DNA from: Planctomycetes bacterium syqfu
Lineage (GTDB): Bacteria > Planctomycetota > Phycisphaerae > Phycisphaerales > Phycisphaeraceae
NCBI GenBank assembly: GCA_020974905.1
Contig: CP087563.1
Location: 3,100,001-3,164,000 of the forward strand
Direction of reading: 5' to 3'
DNA: 64,000 nucleotides
Under the pieces are notes generated by a model. It had not been told where the DNA came from. It did no database searches and saw only the letters and a program-made list of their open reading frames with translations. This document shows positions 19,044-27,546 of this stretch, piece by piece (position 1 is the stretch's first letter; every line of letters starts with the position of its first letter). The translations under genes and the position numbers were made by a program.

Positions 19044-19240
19044 GCGTCTTCCCTTGGGGTGCTTGCGGCATCACCCGATTTTATCCATCGGTCAATTTCT
19101 TTGCGGTCGAAGCGCCACTGGTTCCCAATCTTATTGCCCGGCACCTTTCCTTGCTGTGCCATCGTATATAGTTTGGTTCGCCCCATTTTGAGGTATTCCG
19201 CCAATTCATCAATTGTCAGCCATTTATCGTTTGCACTCAT
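19040..19240 (-). CDS. Excisionase-like HTH protein, first gene of the defence operon
   Basis: A 66-residue protein: WLTIDELAEYLKMGRTKLYTMAQQGKVPG, then NQWRFDRKEIDRWI. This is the MerR-like helix_turn_helix_17 fold of excisionases and AlpA-like proteins. AAGAGG lies upstream of the ATG. Its coupling to the helicase by a 4-base overlap argues for a regulator or DNA-targeting subunit of the defence operon rather than the phage excisionase, which is at 21010-21246. Confidence 0.85.
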   Translation of the reverse strand: MSANDKWLTIDELAEYLKMGRTKLYTMAQQGKVPGNKIGNQWRFDRKEIDRWIKSGDAASTPREDA

Positions 19241-19369
19241 TCTCTAAACCTCTTGCAGATGATTTGGTTTTAATTGGCACAAAATGATAAAATATGATAA
19301 CCAATTCCCGGTAATTTTGTAATCCCAATAATCGATTTTGGTAAATTCCATGCTTCCACTATCGCGCAT
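19241..19369 (-). promoter_or_regulatory. Promoter region of the defence operon
   Basis: An AT-rich 129-base gap between the operon's first gene and the integrase terminator. On the minus strand it contains TTATCAT twice, three bases apart, and a TTGGTT upstream of them. The promoter is inferred from position; no consensus pair is clear. Confidence 0.4.
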
Positions 19370-19409
19370 AAAAAAAAGGCCCGGCCTTTCCGAAGAAAAG
19401 TGCCGAGCC
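19370..19409 (-). terminator. Rho-independent terminator of the integrase gene
   Basis: On the minus strand GGCTCGGC pairs with GCCGGGCC (8 pairs, one G-T), followed by eight T. It separates phage transcription from the defence operon. Confidence 0.85.
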
Positions 19410-19476
19410 ATTCCGGGGGCTGTGTTATGACATCCAATGTATCCGTCCTACCTGACCATGTAAAGCCCCCAATCCC

Positions 19477-20883
19477 TCATCCCTTGAGAGCCCAATCCGG
19501 CAGCGCATTGACCGCCCCGTTGACGTCCAGCAAGGCAGGATCGGTGTAGAAGTTTGTGGTGAGTTCGATCCGGCTGTGCCGCATGGCGGCTTGGGCGACG
19601 CGCGGATGGACACCGGCGACGGCCAGGTGGGTGCCGAAGGTGGTGCGGAGGGCATGGATGTCGACGACACGACCACGCGCGTCATTCTTTGCAATCCCCG
19701 CTGCCTGACAGTCGGCGTCGAAGACACGAATGCCGGGCGGGTTATCGAATAGTATTGCCTTGTAGCTTTGTTTGCTGCGATGTTCCAAGTGTTGCCTGAT
19801 TTTCTCAACCACGTCGGCCCGGAGCGGTAGGCGACTCTCTTTACCGCTCTTGGACTGGCTAGCAAAGAGTTCAAAGTACGGTGCGGGTTTGGCATCCAGG
19901 AACAGTTGGCCAAGCGTCAGGCTGCGGAGTTCTTTGTGGCGCAGACCTGTGGAGACGGCCATCAGGTAGAACAAGGCTCGTTCCTGGCCCAAGCGTTCGA
20001 GCTTCTTGAGGTGCGGTTTCTTGAGCTTGGTTAAGCCACGTTCGTAACAGGCGTCCAGATTCTGCTGCGTGATGGTTTCGTAATGCCAGGTTTGTCTGCC
20101 TTTGCGCTTGGACTTGGGAATCTCCACTTTGCCCCTCCCCCACTCCGCAATGGGACGCAGCGTCGTTGCGCGGAGCAGGTTGCCCACTTCCTCAATCGTC
20201 AGGGCTCTACGGATGTGACGTCGGTCACTGGCGCGATCGGCTTTCTGCACCATCGTCAGCGGGTTGGCGACGATGCGTTGTTCTCTGACGAGCCAGTTGC
20301 AGAACGCGTGCATGGAGATCACGTATTCGTTGCGAGTGGCAGCGGCCATGTCATTGTCTTCGGCCTTGCTTAACCAACGGTTCATGGCATCACTGGTGAT
20401 GTCGGCGAGTTTTTTGATCTTCAAATCTTCAACCAAACGGTTGAGTCGACACTTCACGTTCTTGCGATAGTTCTCAGAGACTTTGCGCCCACGTACGCGC
20501 TTGATCTTGAGGTATTCCAGATATTTTTCAATGTGATCGGTAATGGCAGCCTTGCTGTGTTCTGCGACTTCGATTTCCTGCGGCGTAATGAAACCGGCAC
20601 GAATCTTTTCCTGTTCGGCCAGAACGTCGGAGAGCACGCGCTGGGCGGCCTGCTCATCGCGGCAGCCGGTGGAGATACGTTTATCGTTACCGGCATGATC
20701 GGTGTAGCGAGCATACCAGACTTCCGAGACGTACATCATGCGTTTGCCGTCTTCAGCCAGCGGTGCGGTTTTGAGTCTATCGTGTTTCGTGCGCCATTGG
20801 ACGACGGGCTTGCCGCGTCGGGTCACGATTTCCGCTCCGTCGGGCATCGGGATCGGGTAGGTTTTCTTGTACAGGTTGGCCAT
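19477..20883 (-). CDS. int: Tyrosine recombinase (phage integrase)
   Basis: A 468-residue protein. The N-terminal SAM-like core-binding domain spans about 110-215. The catalytic domain has Arg315 (TGLRHKELRSL), a Lys near 345-348 (SKSGKESRLPL), H410-x-x-R413 (HALRTTFGTHL), His436 and the nucleophile Tyr446 (NFYTD). All catalytic residues are present, so it should be active. It integrates and, with an excisionase, excises the element, probably at a tRNA gene. An excisionase-like gene lies 126 bases upstream and a strong terminator follows. Its position, 17 kb from the left attachment-like repeat, is unusual. Confidence 0.93.
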   Translation of the reverse strand: MANLYKKTYPIPMPDGAEIVTRRGKPVVQWRTKHDRLKTAPLAEDGKRMMYVSEVWYARYTDHAGNDKRISTGCRDEQAAQRVLSDVLAEQEKIRAGFITPQEIEVAEHSKAAITDHIEKYLEYLKIKRVRGRKVSENYRKNVKCRLNRLVEDLKIKKLADITSDAMNRWLSKAEDNDMAAATRNEYVISMHAFCNWLVREQRIVANPLTMVQKADRASDRRHIRRALTIEEVGNLLRATTLRPIAEWGRGKVEIPKSKRKGRQTWHYETITQQNLDACYERGLTKLKKPHLKKLERLGQERALFYLMAVSTGLRHKELRSLTLGQLFLDAKPAPYFELFASQSKSGKESRLPLRADVVEKIRQHLEHRSKQSYKAILFDNPPGIRVFDADCQAAGIAKNDARGRVVDIHALRTTFGTHLAVAGVHPRVAQAAMRHSRIELTTNFYTDPALLDVNGAVNALPDWALKG

Positions 20884-21009
20884 GGTTTTTTACGCAAGCC
20901 TTTCATGTTGGTGTCGCGTTGTTGTGACACCATTCATCCTCAAATCCGCTTAAACATCAAGGCATCATCCGCGATGATTTGACTTATTTTTCAGGGTATT
21001 CCGGGGGTT

Positions 21010-21246
21010 TTACTTCCGGGTGCGTACAGGCGGGCAACCGGCATTGATCCACTTTTCGATGACGGTGCGATTCCAACGAACCAGCATACCCAGACGCACG
21101 GGCGCGGGCATACGCTTGGTATCACACAAGCGATACACATGACGCGAACTGCAATTGAGCAAACTGGCAACTTGATTAACGGTGAGCAGCACGGAGGACG
21201 GCTTGGTATCAGCGGATGAATCAATAACGGTGGTTTGGGTGATCAT
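21010..21246 (-). CDS. Excisionase/AlpA-like DNA-binding protein
   Basis: A 78-residue protein: LLTVNQVASLLNCSSRHVYRLCD, then a wing-like RLGMLVRWNRTVIEKWI. This is a MerR-like HTH_17 protein. Its position just upstream of the integrase on the same strand fits a recombination directionality factor. GAAGGA precedes the ATG by 6 bases. A role in excision is inferred from position. Confidence 0.8.
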   Translation of the reverse strand: MITQTTVIDSSADTKPSSVLLTVNQVASLLNCSSRHVYRLCDTKRMPAPVRLGMLVRWNRTVIEKWINAGCPPVRTRK

Positions 21247-21279
21247 AGAGTTCCTTCTATATAGATACGGGTGACAGAT

Positions 21280-21636
21280 TCACAGGGATTGAAGCAACCA
21301 TCGCCACCAAACTCGCGGCAGGCCTGTCCAACCGGCGCGGTTCATTGAGGCCATTCGGGATTTGCAACTGGTGCAGGGACGCACAAAGCCAAACGTGGCA
21401 ACCTGGATGAACATGGATAACCATGTGCCGGGCGGCAGGATGCGACTGGGCTTTGGTGCGGGAACCTCAGTCCATTTGCCAACCGGGCACTTGGCAGCAG
21501 GCAAACTTGTACGGGATTTGAGATCGCTGCCATCGATATCGCAGTTGCATTTGCGATCCGGGTGGGACAGGCAGGCGACGGCGTGTTCGCATTGTCGGCA
21601 GATGGATCGGCGTGTGGTGATGAAGTCGGTGGGCAT
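21280..21636 (-). CDS. Small Cys-rich phage protein
   Basis: A 118-residue protein. It has C-x2-C and further Cys/His pairs at residues ~14-40 (ICRQCEHAV, KCNCDIDG), and near the C-terminus a PCTSCKSRMASMNRAGWTGLP segment, which I have seen at the end of planctomycete phage tail modules. It probably binds zinc. AAGGAG lies 5 bases before the ATG. The frame of the preceding gene runs on across most of this gene, but that extension has no protein character, so this one is preferred. Confidence 0.7.
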   Translation of the reverse strand: MPTDFITTRRSICRQCEHAVACLSHPDRKCNCDIDGSDLKSRTSLPAAKCPVGKWTEVPAPKPSRILPPGTWLSMFIQVATFGFVRPCTSCKSRMASMNRAGWTGLPRVWWRWLLQSL

Positions 21637-22442
21637 GATAACTCCTTGAATGATGAGTAAAAGGTAGGCTTAAATTCCGGGGGTTCCGGGGTGCAACTGC
21701 CGTCGTCATTGGAGTCACCGACGATGCAGTTGCCTTGTTCGTCCATACAACTCGTTTCGTCGAGGACTTCGATTTGCAGTTGGACGCGAGCAGGATTGTC
21801 GTAGACGTTCCAGACGTTGGTGCAGATGCTGTGATTGTGTAATTCGTCGCTGAGGATGGATGCGCTGCGGCAGGTGCCGGTGGCTGAAGGAATACAAGCG
21901 GCGAAGATGCGTCCGCAAATGTCATCGGAATCTTCGTTTGCATAACCATCAACCGTGACATACCAGCGCATCGTGCCATCGCCATCGCAACCGGCAATTA
22001 CCATGGCATCCACGTAACTGCTACATGTTGCCCCCGGAAGTTCGATGCCGTATCCCTGCCAACGTGGGCCACTGATGGTGTTGCTTTCGCAGTTGGGTTG
22101 CGGGTGACCACCGATCATCCCCGAGTGCCCGCAGCCAGGACAATATGGTGGATTCCATGCACCACAGTTAAATGGAATCTCGATGGTGTTGCCCATGAAG
22201 GCAGGATCGGTACAGCAGCAACGATCCTGTTCGTTGCCGTAGTCGATTAACTGCCAGGTGATGCGGATGCGGGATTGATTGGTGAAGCAACATGGCCCAC
22301 AGGCACACGCGTTGGCCAAGACCGGTTCCTGACCGCAGCATTTGCCACAGATCATAAACTCACCCCCGGAAGTTAAACCAAACCCACCTTCTCCTTCATT
22401 CCGGGGGCGCGGGTCGATGTCGAATTCACCGTTACTCCCCAT
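21342..22442 (-). CDS. Cys-rich phage structural protein, C-terminus uncertain
   Basis: The frame starts at an ATG overlapping the previous gene's 3' end by 11 bases. Residues ~25-90 are very Cys-rich (GKCCGQ, ACACGPCC, RCCCTDP, YCPGCGH), followed by Gly/Asp-rich sequence with a VTVDGYANEDSDD stretch. It is probably an extracellular tail or receptor-contact protein, by position at the end of the tail genes. The last ~100 codons overlap the Cys-rich gene at 21280-21636 in another frame and read like a shadow. The true end is probably near 21670, where a doubled CCCCGGAA motif lies. Confidence 0.6.
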   Translation of the reverse strand: MGSNGEFDIDPRPRNEGEGGFGLTSGGEFMICGKCCGQEPVLANACACGPCCFTNQSRIRITWQLIDYGNEQDRCCCTDPAFMGNTIEIPFNCGAWNPPYCPGCGHSGMIGGHPQPNCESNTISGPRWQGYGIELPGATCSSYVDAMVIAGCDGDGTMRWYVTVDGYANEDSDDICGRIFAACIPSATGTCRSASILSDELHNHSICTNVWNVYDNPARVQLQIEVLDETSCMDEQGNCIVGDSNDDGSCTPEPPEFKPTFYSSFKELSCPPTSSPHADPSADNANTPSPACPTRIANATAISMAAISNPVQVCLLPSARLANGLRFPHQSPVASCRPAHGYPCSSRLPRLALCVPAPVANPEWPQ

Positions 22443-23334
22443 CGTCACATACCTCCACAGCCAAGGTTTCGTTGGCGTCATACAAGATGAATTCACGTGT
22501 CCCGTCATAGGGATTGGTGATGTAGTAACCGGTGCCGATGATGCCGTCACCCGTTGCTGGTGCGGTGACGAGTTTGCCTGCTGCGGGCCGTTGTTTGAGT
22601 GGCGTCATTTCCTGGCCGAGAACCGTGCCATCTTCTTCTTCGTCGTAGGCATCGATGGTTTTGACGAAGTAGGTGCGGTCGCATTGTGTAGTTGCATCGC
22701 CATCGGTACTACCACCGTCCTGCCAGACTTTGCAAGGAATCAATGTCGTTGTGTCGACCAGGCTGGGCACACCGAGTTTGACGATGGCCCAACACGGTTC
22801 ACCGATGGGAACATCGGGTTGACTCCAAAGAATCTGCGTGCTGCCGGTTGCAGACGATGCCATGATCGCCGGGAAGCCCACCGGTGCTTTGGCAAATTGG
22901 TGGGTTTCATCGGTGATGATGATGCGAACCTGACAAACGCCCTGGATCATCGCACGGCCCACCTGCCCCGCACGAATGGGTTCGAGCAGAATGGCATGTT
23001 TGTCCATCGCCACATGCGTATCAAGCTCAGGGAACACACCACTGAAAACGATCTGGTCAACAAAACTGCCTTCCAGATCCATGATCGTCTGCGGCTCATG
23101 CACGGAGTCTTCAATGCCAAGGATGAAGTACCGCCAACAATCCATAGGCGAATCGTTCTTAACCCAAATCACACCCCCCGGAAGTTGAGAGGATGATCGC
23201 TGGGATTGTTGAGCGAGTTTTTGGCGTGGCTTGATGCGCTGCTGAAAATCCGTCGCCGCATCGATGAACGCGTTGTAGGTGTTGGCCGGGATCACCAAGG
23301 GATCGCCGGTGCTGACTTTTTTCATGGTGCTCAT
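22432..23334 (-). CDS. Phage tail-module protein
   Basis: About 300 residues from the ATG at 23334: MSTMKKVSTGDPLVIPAN, then AFIDAATDFQQR. This N-terminus matches what I recall of planctomycete prophage proteins. The remainder is beta-rich and ends in an NPYDGTREFILYDANE segment. No catalytic motif is seen. The frame extends further upstream, but the upstream gene ends at 23384 and the conserved start is here. It contains CTTCCGGGGG sites in coding sequence. Probably a tail tip or baseplate component. Confidence 0.6.
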   Translation of the reverse strand: MSTMKKVSTGDPLVIPANTYNAFIDAATDFQQRIKPRQKLAQQSQRSSSQLPGGVIWVKNDSPMDCWRYFILGIEDSVHEPQTIMDLEGSFVDQIVFSGVFPELDTHVAMDKHAILLEPIRAGQVGRAMIQGVCQVRIIITDETHQFAKAPVGFPAIMASSATGSTQILWSQPDVPIGEPCWAIVKLGVPSLVDTTTLIPCKVWQDGGSTDGDATTQCDRTYFVKTIDAYDEEEDGTVLGQEMTPLKQRPAAGKLVTAPATGDGIIGTGYYITNPYDGTREFILYDANETLAVEVCDDGE

Positions 23335-23383
23335 GTTTAAGGTTCCGAGGGGCTGACTTCCGGGGGCTACTTCCGGGGGGGGG

Positions 23384-24253
23384 TTAGGTTCCGATGTCCA
23401 GTGAACTGAAGTCGGCAGATTCATAAACTTGTTCGACGTAGGCAGCGACCGGGCGTTTGACCATGGCCATCGCATTCATGTCTTCGACGTCGGCATAACG
23501 AACCCACAGGTATTCCCAACCCTTTTTGGCAATGCCGCTGATACTGCCGATGGTGATGCCAGTCTTATTGGGCGACGCAGCGAACCTATAAGTAATTTCC
23601 CAGTCACCGCCCCCGGAAGTTCCGTCCGTAAATTCAGTGCCGTGCAAGGTGCCGGATGCACCAAGGAACAGACATTCACCCGCAGCCAACCCCCGGAAGG
23701 TTGCGTTATTCACCTTGCCGGTGAGTTGAAACAACGTGCCTTTGTATTCGGGCGTTACCTGCTCAACTGTGAGGTAGTGCGTCTCGCTGAAGTTGTAAAT
23801 CGGCACCGTGATGTCCACGCCCTGGACTTCGGCATTGCCATTGGTGTTGGACACGCCGATCGCACCATGGAAGTCAGGCGCAGAGGGAATCGATGAATCG
23901 GCATACGAACCCACGGTGTCCAACGATTGGGTGATGTGTTGCGTGCCACCCATTGTGTCAAAGCTGTAGGTGTACTCATTGCTACCCGGCTCAGGCCCCC
24001 CGGAAGTTCCGCCCCCGGACGAAGTGGTTTCAGCATAACGGACACTGGCATCCCAATACTCTTCACTGATCGGTTCGATCTGCACGGACTGCATAGGCAA
24101 GCCGTCATAGGTTTCAGGAGCAAAACTCTCGACAGCAGATTTGATCGCCAGATCATCGTCGCTGCCACTGGCAATGTACGTCAGCGTCACCTGGGCATTG
24201 TCACCTGTGGTGCTCTGACGACTGTCATATTTTTCCTCAACGGTGATAGGCAT
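23384..24253 (-). CDS. Phage tail-module protein
   Basis: 289 residues from the ATG at 24253: MPITVEEKYDSRQSTTGDNAQ, which begins the recognisable part. It then has DDDLAIKSAVESFAPETYDGLP and, near the C-terminus, FAASPNKTGITIGSISGIAKKGWEYLWVRY. A Gly/Ser-rich linker near residue 90 (SSGGGTSGGPEPG) is encoded partly by two CTTCCGGGGG-like motifs. It lies immediately after the tape measure gene, so it is probably a distal tail or tip protein. Confidence 0.65.
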   Translation of the reverse strand: MPITVEEKYDSRQSTTGDNAQVTLTYIASGSDDDLAIKSAVESFAPETYDGLPMQSVQIEPISEEYWDASVRYAETTSSGGGTSGGPEPGSNEYTYSFDTMGGTQHITQSLDTVGSYADSSIPSAPDFHGAIGVSNTNGNAEVQGVDITVPIYNFSETHYLTVEQVTPEYKGTLFQLTGKVNNATFRGLAAGECLFLGASGTLHGTEFTDGTSGGGDWEITYRFAASPNKTGITIGSISGIAKKGWEYLWVRYADVEDMNAMAMVKRPVAAYVEQVYESADFSSLDIGT

Positions 24254-24290
24254 GATGTGGTTCCAATATCCGGGGGTTCCGGGGGCGGGG

Positions 24291-26666
24291 TTAGCTGAAG
24301 GAGAGTGACGATGAACCACCGCCACTGTTCTGCACTTCGTTGAACAATTTTTTAACGTAACGGGCAGTGTCTTCACTGGCAGCTGCGGTGCGTTGGGCAA
24401 TGGACTGATTCGTCATGAGTCCCTGCAAGGCAGCAGAATTGAACGTGCCACGCGATTGTTGATTGGGACTCAGCGTGCCGATCTGCCCACCGAGTTCAGC
24501 GAGTTTTTTCTTGAGGGTGTCGATCAGGTTCTCAGGTGTTGCGGGTTGATCACCGGATTGATTCCCTTCCGGGGGTTTGTTCTTGGTAGCTTGTTGGAGT
24601 AACTGCTGGTATTCAGCACGCGTCTTTTCCAGATCGTCCAACGCTGTGGCCATCTGTTTTTCGTACTGGGTTTGGCGACTCTTGTTGCCAACAGTTTGTT
24701 CCTGATCGATGAGATTCTGCTGGGTTTGGCGTTCTTGATCGATGCGTGCCAGGTCTGAATCATATTGTTGCTTGTTCTCAGCCAATGCCGCATCACGTTT
24801 CCTGGTGATATTGGCTTTATCCGCGTTGGCATTGGTGCGGGCGATGTTGATCGCCATATCGACGTTGTAGTCCTTGTCGAACAAGCCAATGAGATGATGC
24901 ATCCCTTCTTCAACTTTAAGTTGGGCTGATCGAAAGGTGGACTGCAATCCGGCTGTCATGGTTGTCCAAGCATCGGAGAGGAACGATGTGGTTTGCACCC
25001 ACAAGATGCGCAGACCATGCCAGGCATCGATGAGGACTTTTGTAACCTTATAGAAGGCTTGGCTGGCGACATTGACGATGGTGTACTTGAAGCTGTACCA
25101 CAACGATTCGACTTGATAGATGCCGCGTTGCCATTCAACCTTCATCGCTTGCCAGAGGATTTTCGCAGCCATGCTTAAATCGCCAGATGCCAACGCATCG
25201 CGGATTCCCTGCCAAGCTACAAGGGCACGATCTTTGAGTTCGCCGAACCGATCACTGAGCCAGTTAAGCGTCTTGGATGCAATGTCCGTCATGCTCAAAA
25301 TGGCAATACCGATACCCGCCGCCGCGACGATCACCAAGCCCATGGGTGAGATCAATGCACCAAGCACCGTGAGTAATGTGCCGATGACACCGACGCTGCC
25401 GGTGATAATGCCCGACAAACCGCCGAAGATGAACGCCACCGCTTGTGCGGCGACACCGGTGGTCATCAGGATCATGCCCACGGCAGCAATACCAGCAATC
25501 ACCAGAGCAGCGGATCGCACCAAGGACTGGTTCTTGGATAACAGGTCAATCACGATACCCGCATACTTGGACACAATGGCCGCCGCCTTGGCGACGGGTT
25601 CGCTCAAGGCTTCGCCCATGATGCCCAAGACGATGATGCCCGCCTGCTTGATGCGATTAAAGGCATGGGTGAGCGTCTTGCTGAGTTTGGCAAAAGCCTT
25701 GTCGGCCAGGCCCGCGCGACTCTGCATCGCATCCAAGTCAGATTCAAAACCCTTGAGATTGTTCAGCGCAGGAACGATACCACGCAGAGCAGCGGAATCA
25801 GGGAACAGCTTGGCCAACACATCAGGCGGCAGCTTGGCGAGTTTTTCCATGACACCATGTAAGCCTTCGGTCTTGAGCGTCGTGGTGTTCATCTCAAAGC
25901 CAAGCTCGTGTGCCAACTTGGTGGCTTCGGCACTGGGCTTGAGGAAACTCCGCAAAATACCGTTGACCGAGTCAATGGCCGTGGTGGTGCGCAGGCCGTT
26001 GCGGGTTAACGTAGCGATCATCGCACCCAATTCGTCCAACGGCAAGCCTGCACTGGCAGCGGTGGATGCAACCATACCGATCTGCGGGGCCAGTGCCGCA
26101 AACGTCGTTTTGCCGCGTTGGACAATGCCAAACAACCAATCGGAGACATCCCCGGCTTGCTCCGCAGCCAGGCCATAACTGTTAAGCACCGTGGTGATGG
26201 CATCGGCAGCCGTGCGGGTATCGGTGAGTCCGGCCTTGGCAGACTTGGCGGCAACACCCAACACATCCAATGCCTTGGCCGGGGCAATCGAAGCTGACAG
26301 AATGTCATACAAACCGCCGGACAATGCCTCAGTCGATTCACCAAAACTCACCGCCATCTTGCGGATGCCCTTGGTGAAACCGTCCATGTATTTTTCAGCA
26401 TCAGAATCCGAGAGCATGGTGGCGACGGTGGCCATCTGCTGCTGAAAATCCGCATAGATTTTCAGGCCAGAAAGCAGAGGCACCGCCGCCACGGCAGACA
26501 CAGCGGTCAGTCGCTTGCCGATCTCGCCCACAGACTTACCAAAGGCTTTGACGCGCTTCTGAGCCTTGTCGAGTCCACGCACCAACTTGCTGTCCTGCGT
26601 GGTCAGCTCGATGTACGCAGCCCCGGCACGTATGTTCCGACTGTTGGCAATACCTGGCGACATCAA
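24291..26666 (-). CDS. Phage tail tape measure protein
   Basis: A 791-residue protein. The N-terminal 350 residues resemble the TP901-type tape measure domain: GAAYIELTTQDSKLVRGL, long Ala-rich helices, and KLFPDSAALRGIVPALNN. Hydrophobic helices (AALVIAGIAAVGMILMTTGVAA and neighbours) occupy ~395-470. Residues ~630-700 form a charged coiled coil. In siphoviruses this protein sets tail length and leaves with the DNA. It follows the small tail-chaperone genes, as usual. It contains one CTTCCGGGGG motif near its 3' end. Confidence 0.9.
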   Translation of the reverse strand: MMSPGIANSRNIRAGAAYIELTTQDSKLVRGLDKAQKRVKAFGKSVGEIGKRLTAVSAVAAVPLLSGLKIYADFQQQMATVATMLSDSDAEKYMDGFTKGIRKMAVSFGESTEALSGGLYDILSASIAPAKALDVLGVAAKSAKAGLTDTRTAADAITTVLNSYGLAAEQAGDVSDWLFGIVQRGKTTFAALAPQIGMVASTAASAGLPLDELGAMIATLTRNGLRTTTAIDSVNGILRSFLKPSAEATKLAHELGFEMNTTTLKTEGLHGVMEKLAKLPPDVLAKLFPDSAALRGIVPALNNLKGFESDLDAMQSRAGLADKAFAKLSKTLTHAFNRIKQAGIIVLGIMGEALSEPVAKAAAIVSKYAGIVIDLLSKNQSLVRSAALVIAGIAAVGMILMTTGVAAQAVAFIFGGLSGIITGSVGVIGTLLTVLGALISPMGLVIVAAAGIGIAILSMTDIASKTLNWLSDRFGELKDRALVAWQGIRDALASGDLSMAAKILWQAMKVEWQRGIYQVESLWYSFKYTIVNVASQAFYKVTKVLIDAWHGLRILWVQTTSFLSDAWTTMTAGLQSTFRSAQLKVEEGMHHLIGLFDKDYNVDMAINIARTNANADKANITRKRDAALAENKQQYDSDLARIDQERQTQQNLIDQEQTVGNKSRQTQYEKQMATALDDLEKTRAEYQQLLQQATKNKPPEGNQSGDQPATPENLIDTLKKKLAELGGQIGTLSPNQQSRGTFNSAALQGLMTNQSIAQRTAAASEDTARYVKKLFNEVQNSGGGSSSLSFS

Positions 26667-26698
26667 AAAACCCCTTGAAAAACAGGCTTAAAACGATG

Positions 26699-26787
26699 AA
26701 CCACAGAGTCACAGAGGCACAGAGAAATGCATCACAAAAATTTGCTCATGCCTTTCTCCGGCTCTGTGACTCGGTGCCTCTGTGGTT
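26699..26787. repeat. AACCACAG-bounded palindromic element (copy 2)
   Basis: Begins AACCACAGAGTCACAGAG and ends with its imperfect complement CTCTGTGGTT, forming one long hairpin between the lipoprotein-like gene and the tape measure gene. It shares ends with the element at 15741-15818 but differs inside. It could act as a transcript-processing or termination structure. Confidence 0.6.
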
Positions 26788-26797
26788 AAAAAATGTC

Positions 26798-27262
26798 TCA
26801 GGTAGCAGCCCCCGGAAGTGTGGTTGTGGTCTTGCGGCCTTCGTCCAGGCCCTTGTTGAAGGAGGCTTCTTTTTCCTTACGGAGTTTGCCAGAGCCGAGG
26901 AACAGGCCGAGAAGTCCGGATGCGGCAGGCAGCAGCGGGCCGAGCATGGGGACACCTGCAACGGTGGGGCCGATTTCATCGAGTGCCGACAGCGAGAGTT
27001 GGTTGACCATGTTGCGGATTTCATTAGCGTGTTCGATGTTGGACTTCCACTGACTGCCCGCGGTCTGCATATGCTGATACCAGAGTTGGTATTCACTTTC
27101 CGCTTCATTGAGCGTGATGGTGCTGGCCAAACCCGTCTGCTGCTGAATCGTGTTAGGTGTCTTGACGTGAATCATGTCGCCCATGTCGCAGCCCGCAAAA
27201 CTCAGCAGGCCGAGAACGACAAACGTGAGGATGAACAGGAAGATCAGGTGATTGGTTTTCAT
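26798..27262 (-). CDS. Phage lipoprotein-like protein
   Basis: A 154-residue protein. A basic start, then a hydrophobic stretch FLFILTFVVLGLLSFAGC whose final Cys (residue 25) fits a lipobox loosely. The middle is helical, and a second hydrophobic run, GPLLPAASGLLGLFLG, lies near residues 108-125. It may be an outer-membrane lipoprotein acting in superinfection exclusion or lysis; this is inferred from the signal only. The upstream gene overlaps its start by 4 bases. A CTTCCGGGGG site lies in the last codons. Confidence 0.6.
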   Translation of the reverse strand: MKTNHLIFLFILTFVVLGLLSFAGCDMGDMIHVKTPNTIQQQTGLASTITLNEAESEYQLWYQHMQTAGSQWKSNIEHANEIRNMVNQLSLSALDEIGPTVAGVPMLGPLLPAASGLLGLFLGSGKLRKEKEASFNKGLDEGRKTTTTLPGAAT

Positions 27263-27546
27263 AACGTGGTTTTCCTTGATGGAATGAAAGTTTTTTTGAG
27301 TAAGGCCATGGCATCGTCGGTATCCAATGGGATCACCGACGATGTCTGGCTTTGGACAAACGGATCAAAGTCCGCTGCCTTGAACGTGTGGGAACGATTG
27401 AACGTGAGTAAGTTGGCAAGCAAGGCCATCAGGTTGGATGTGTGTTGCCAATTCTGTTTCTGACGAGACTGGGCCATCTCGTAGAGTTCACGCAGTGTGA
27501 ACGGATCGGGATGAATGCCCAGAATGCCAGCCAGTTGCCAGATCAT
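27259..27546 (-). CDS. Tail assembly chaperone-like protein
   Basis: A 95-residue protein: DPFTLRELYEMAQSRQ, then W-x-HTSNLMALLANLL and DFDPF. This is the pattern of the small proteins between major tail and tape measure genes (gpT-like tail assembly chaperones). It overlaps both neighbours by 4 bases. A short gpG/gpGT-type pair with the preceding gene is likely. Confidence 0.65.
   Translation of the reverse strand: MIWQLAGILGIHPDPFTLRELYEMAQSRQKQNWQHTSNLMALLANLLTFNRSHTFKAADFDPFVQSQTSSVIPLDTDDAMALLKKTFIPSRKTTL

Noticed and set aside
9491-19240. Complete DISARM or BREX system
   Set aside because: The helicase and methylase fit loosely, but no DrmA, DrmB, PglZ or BrxC-like protein is encoded nearby.
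24393-26445. Long plus-strand frames opposite the tape measure gene
   Set aside because: They are antisense shadows of a well-supported tape measure protein and lack ribosome sites.
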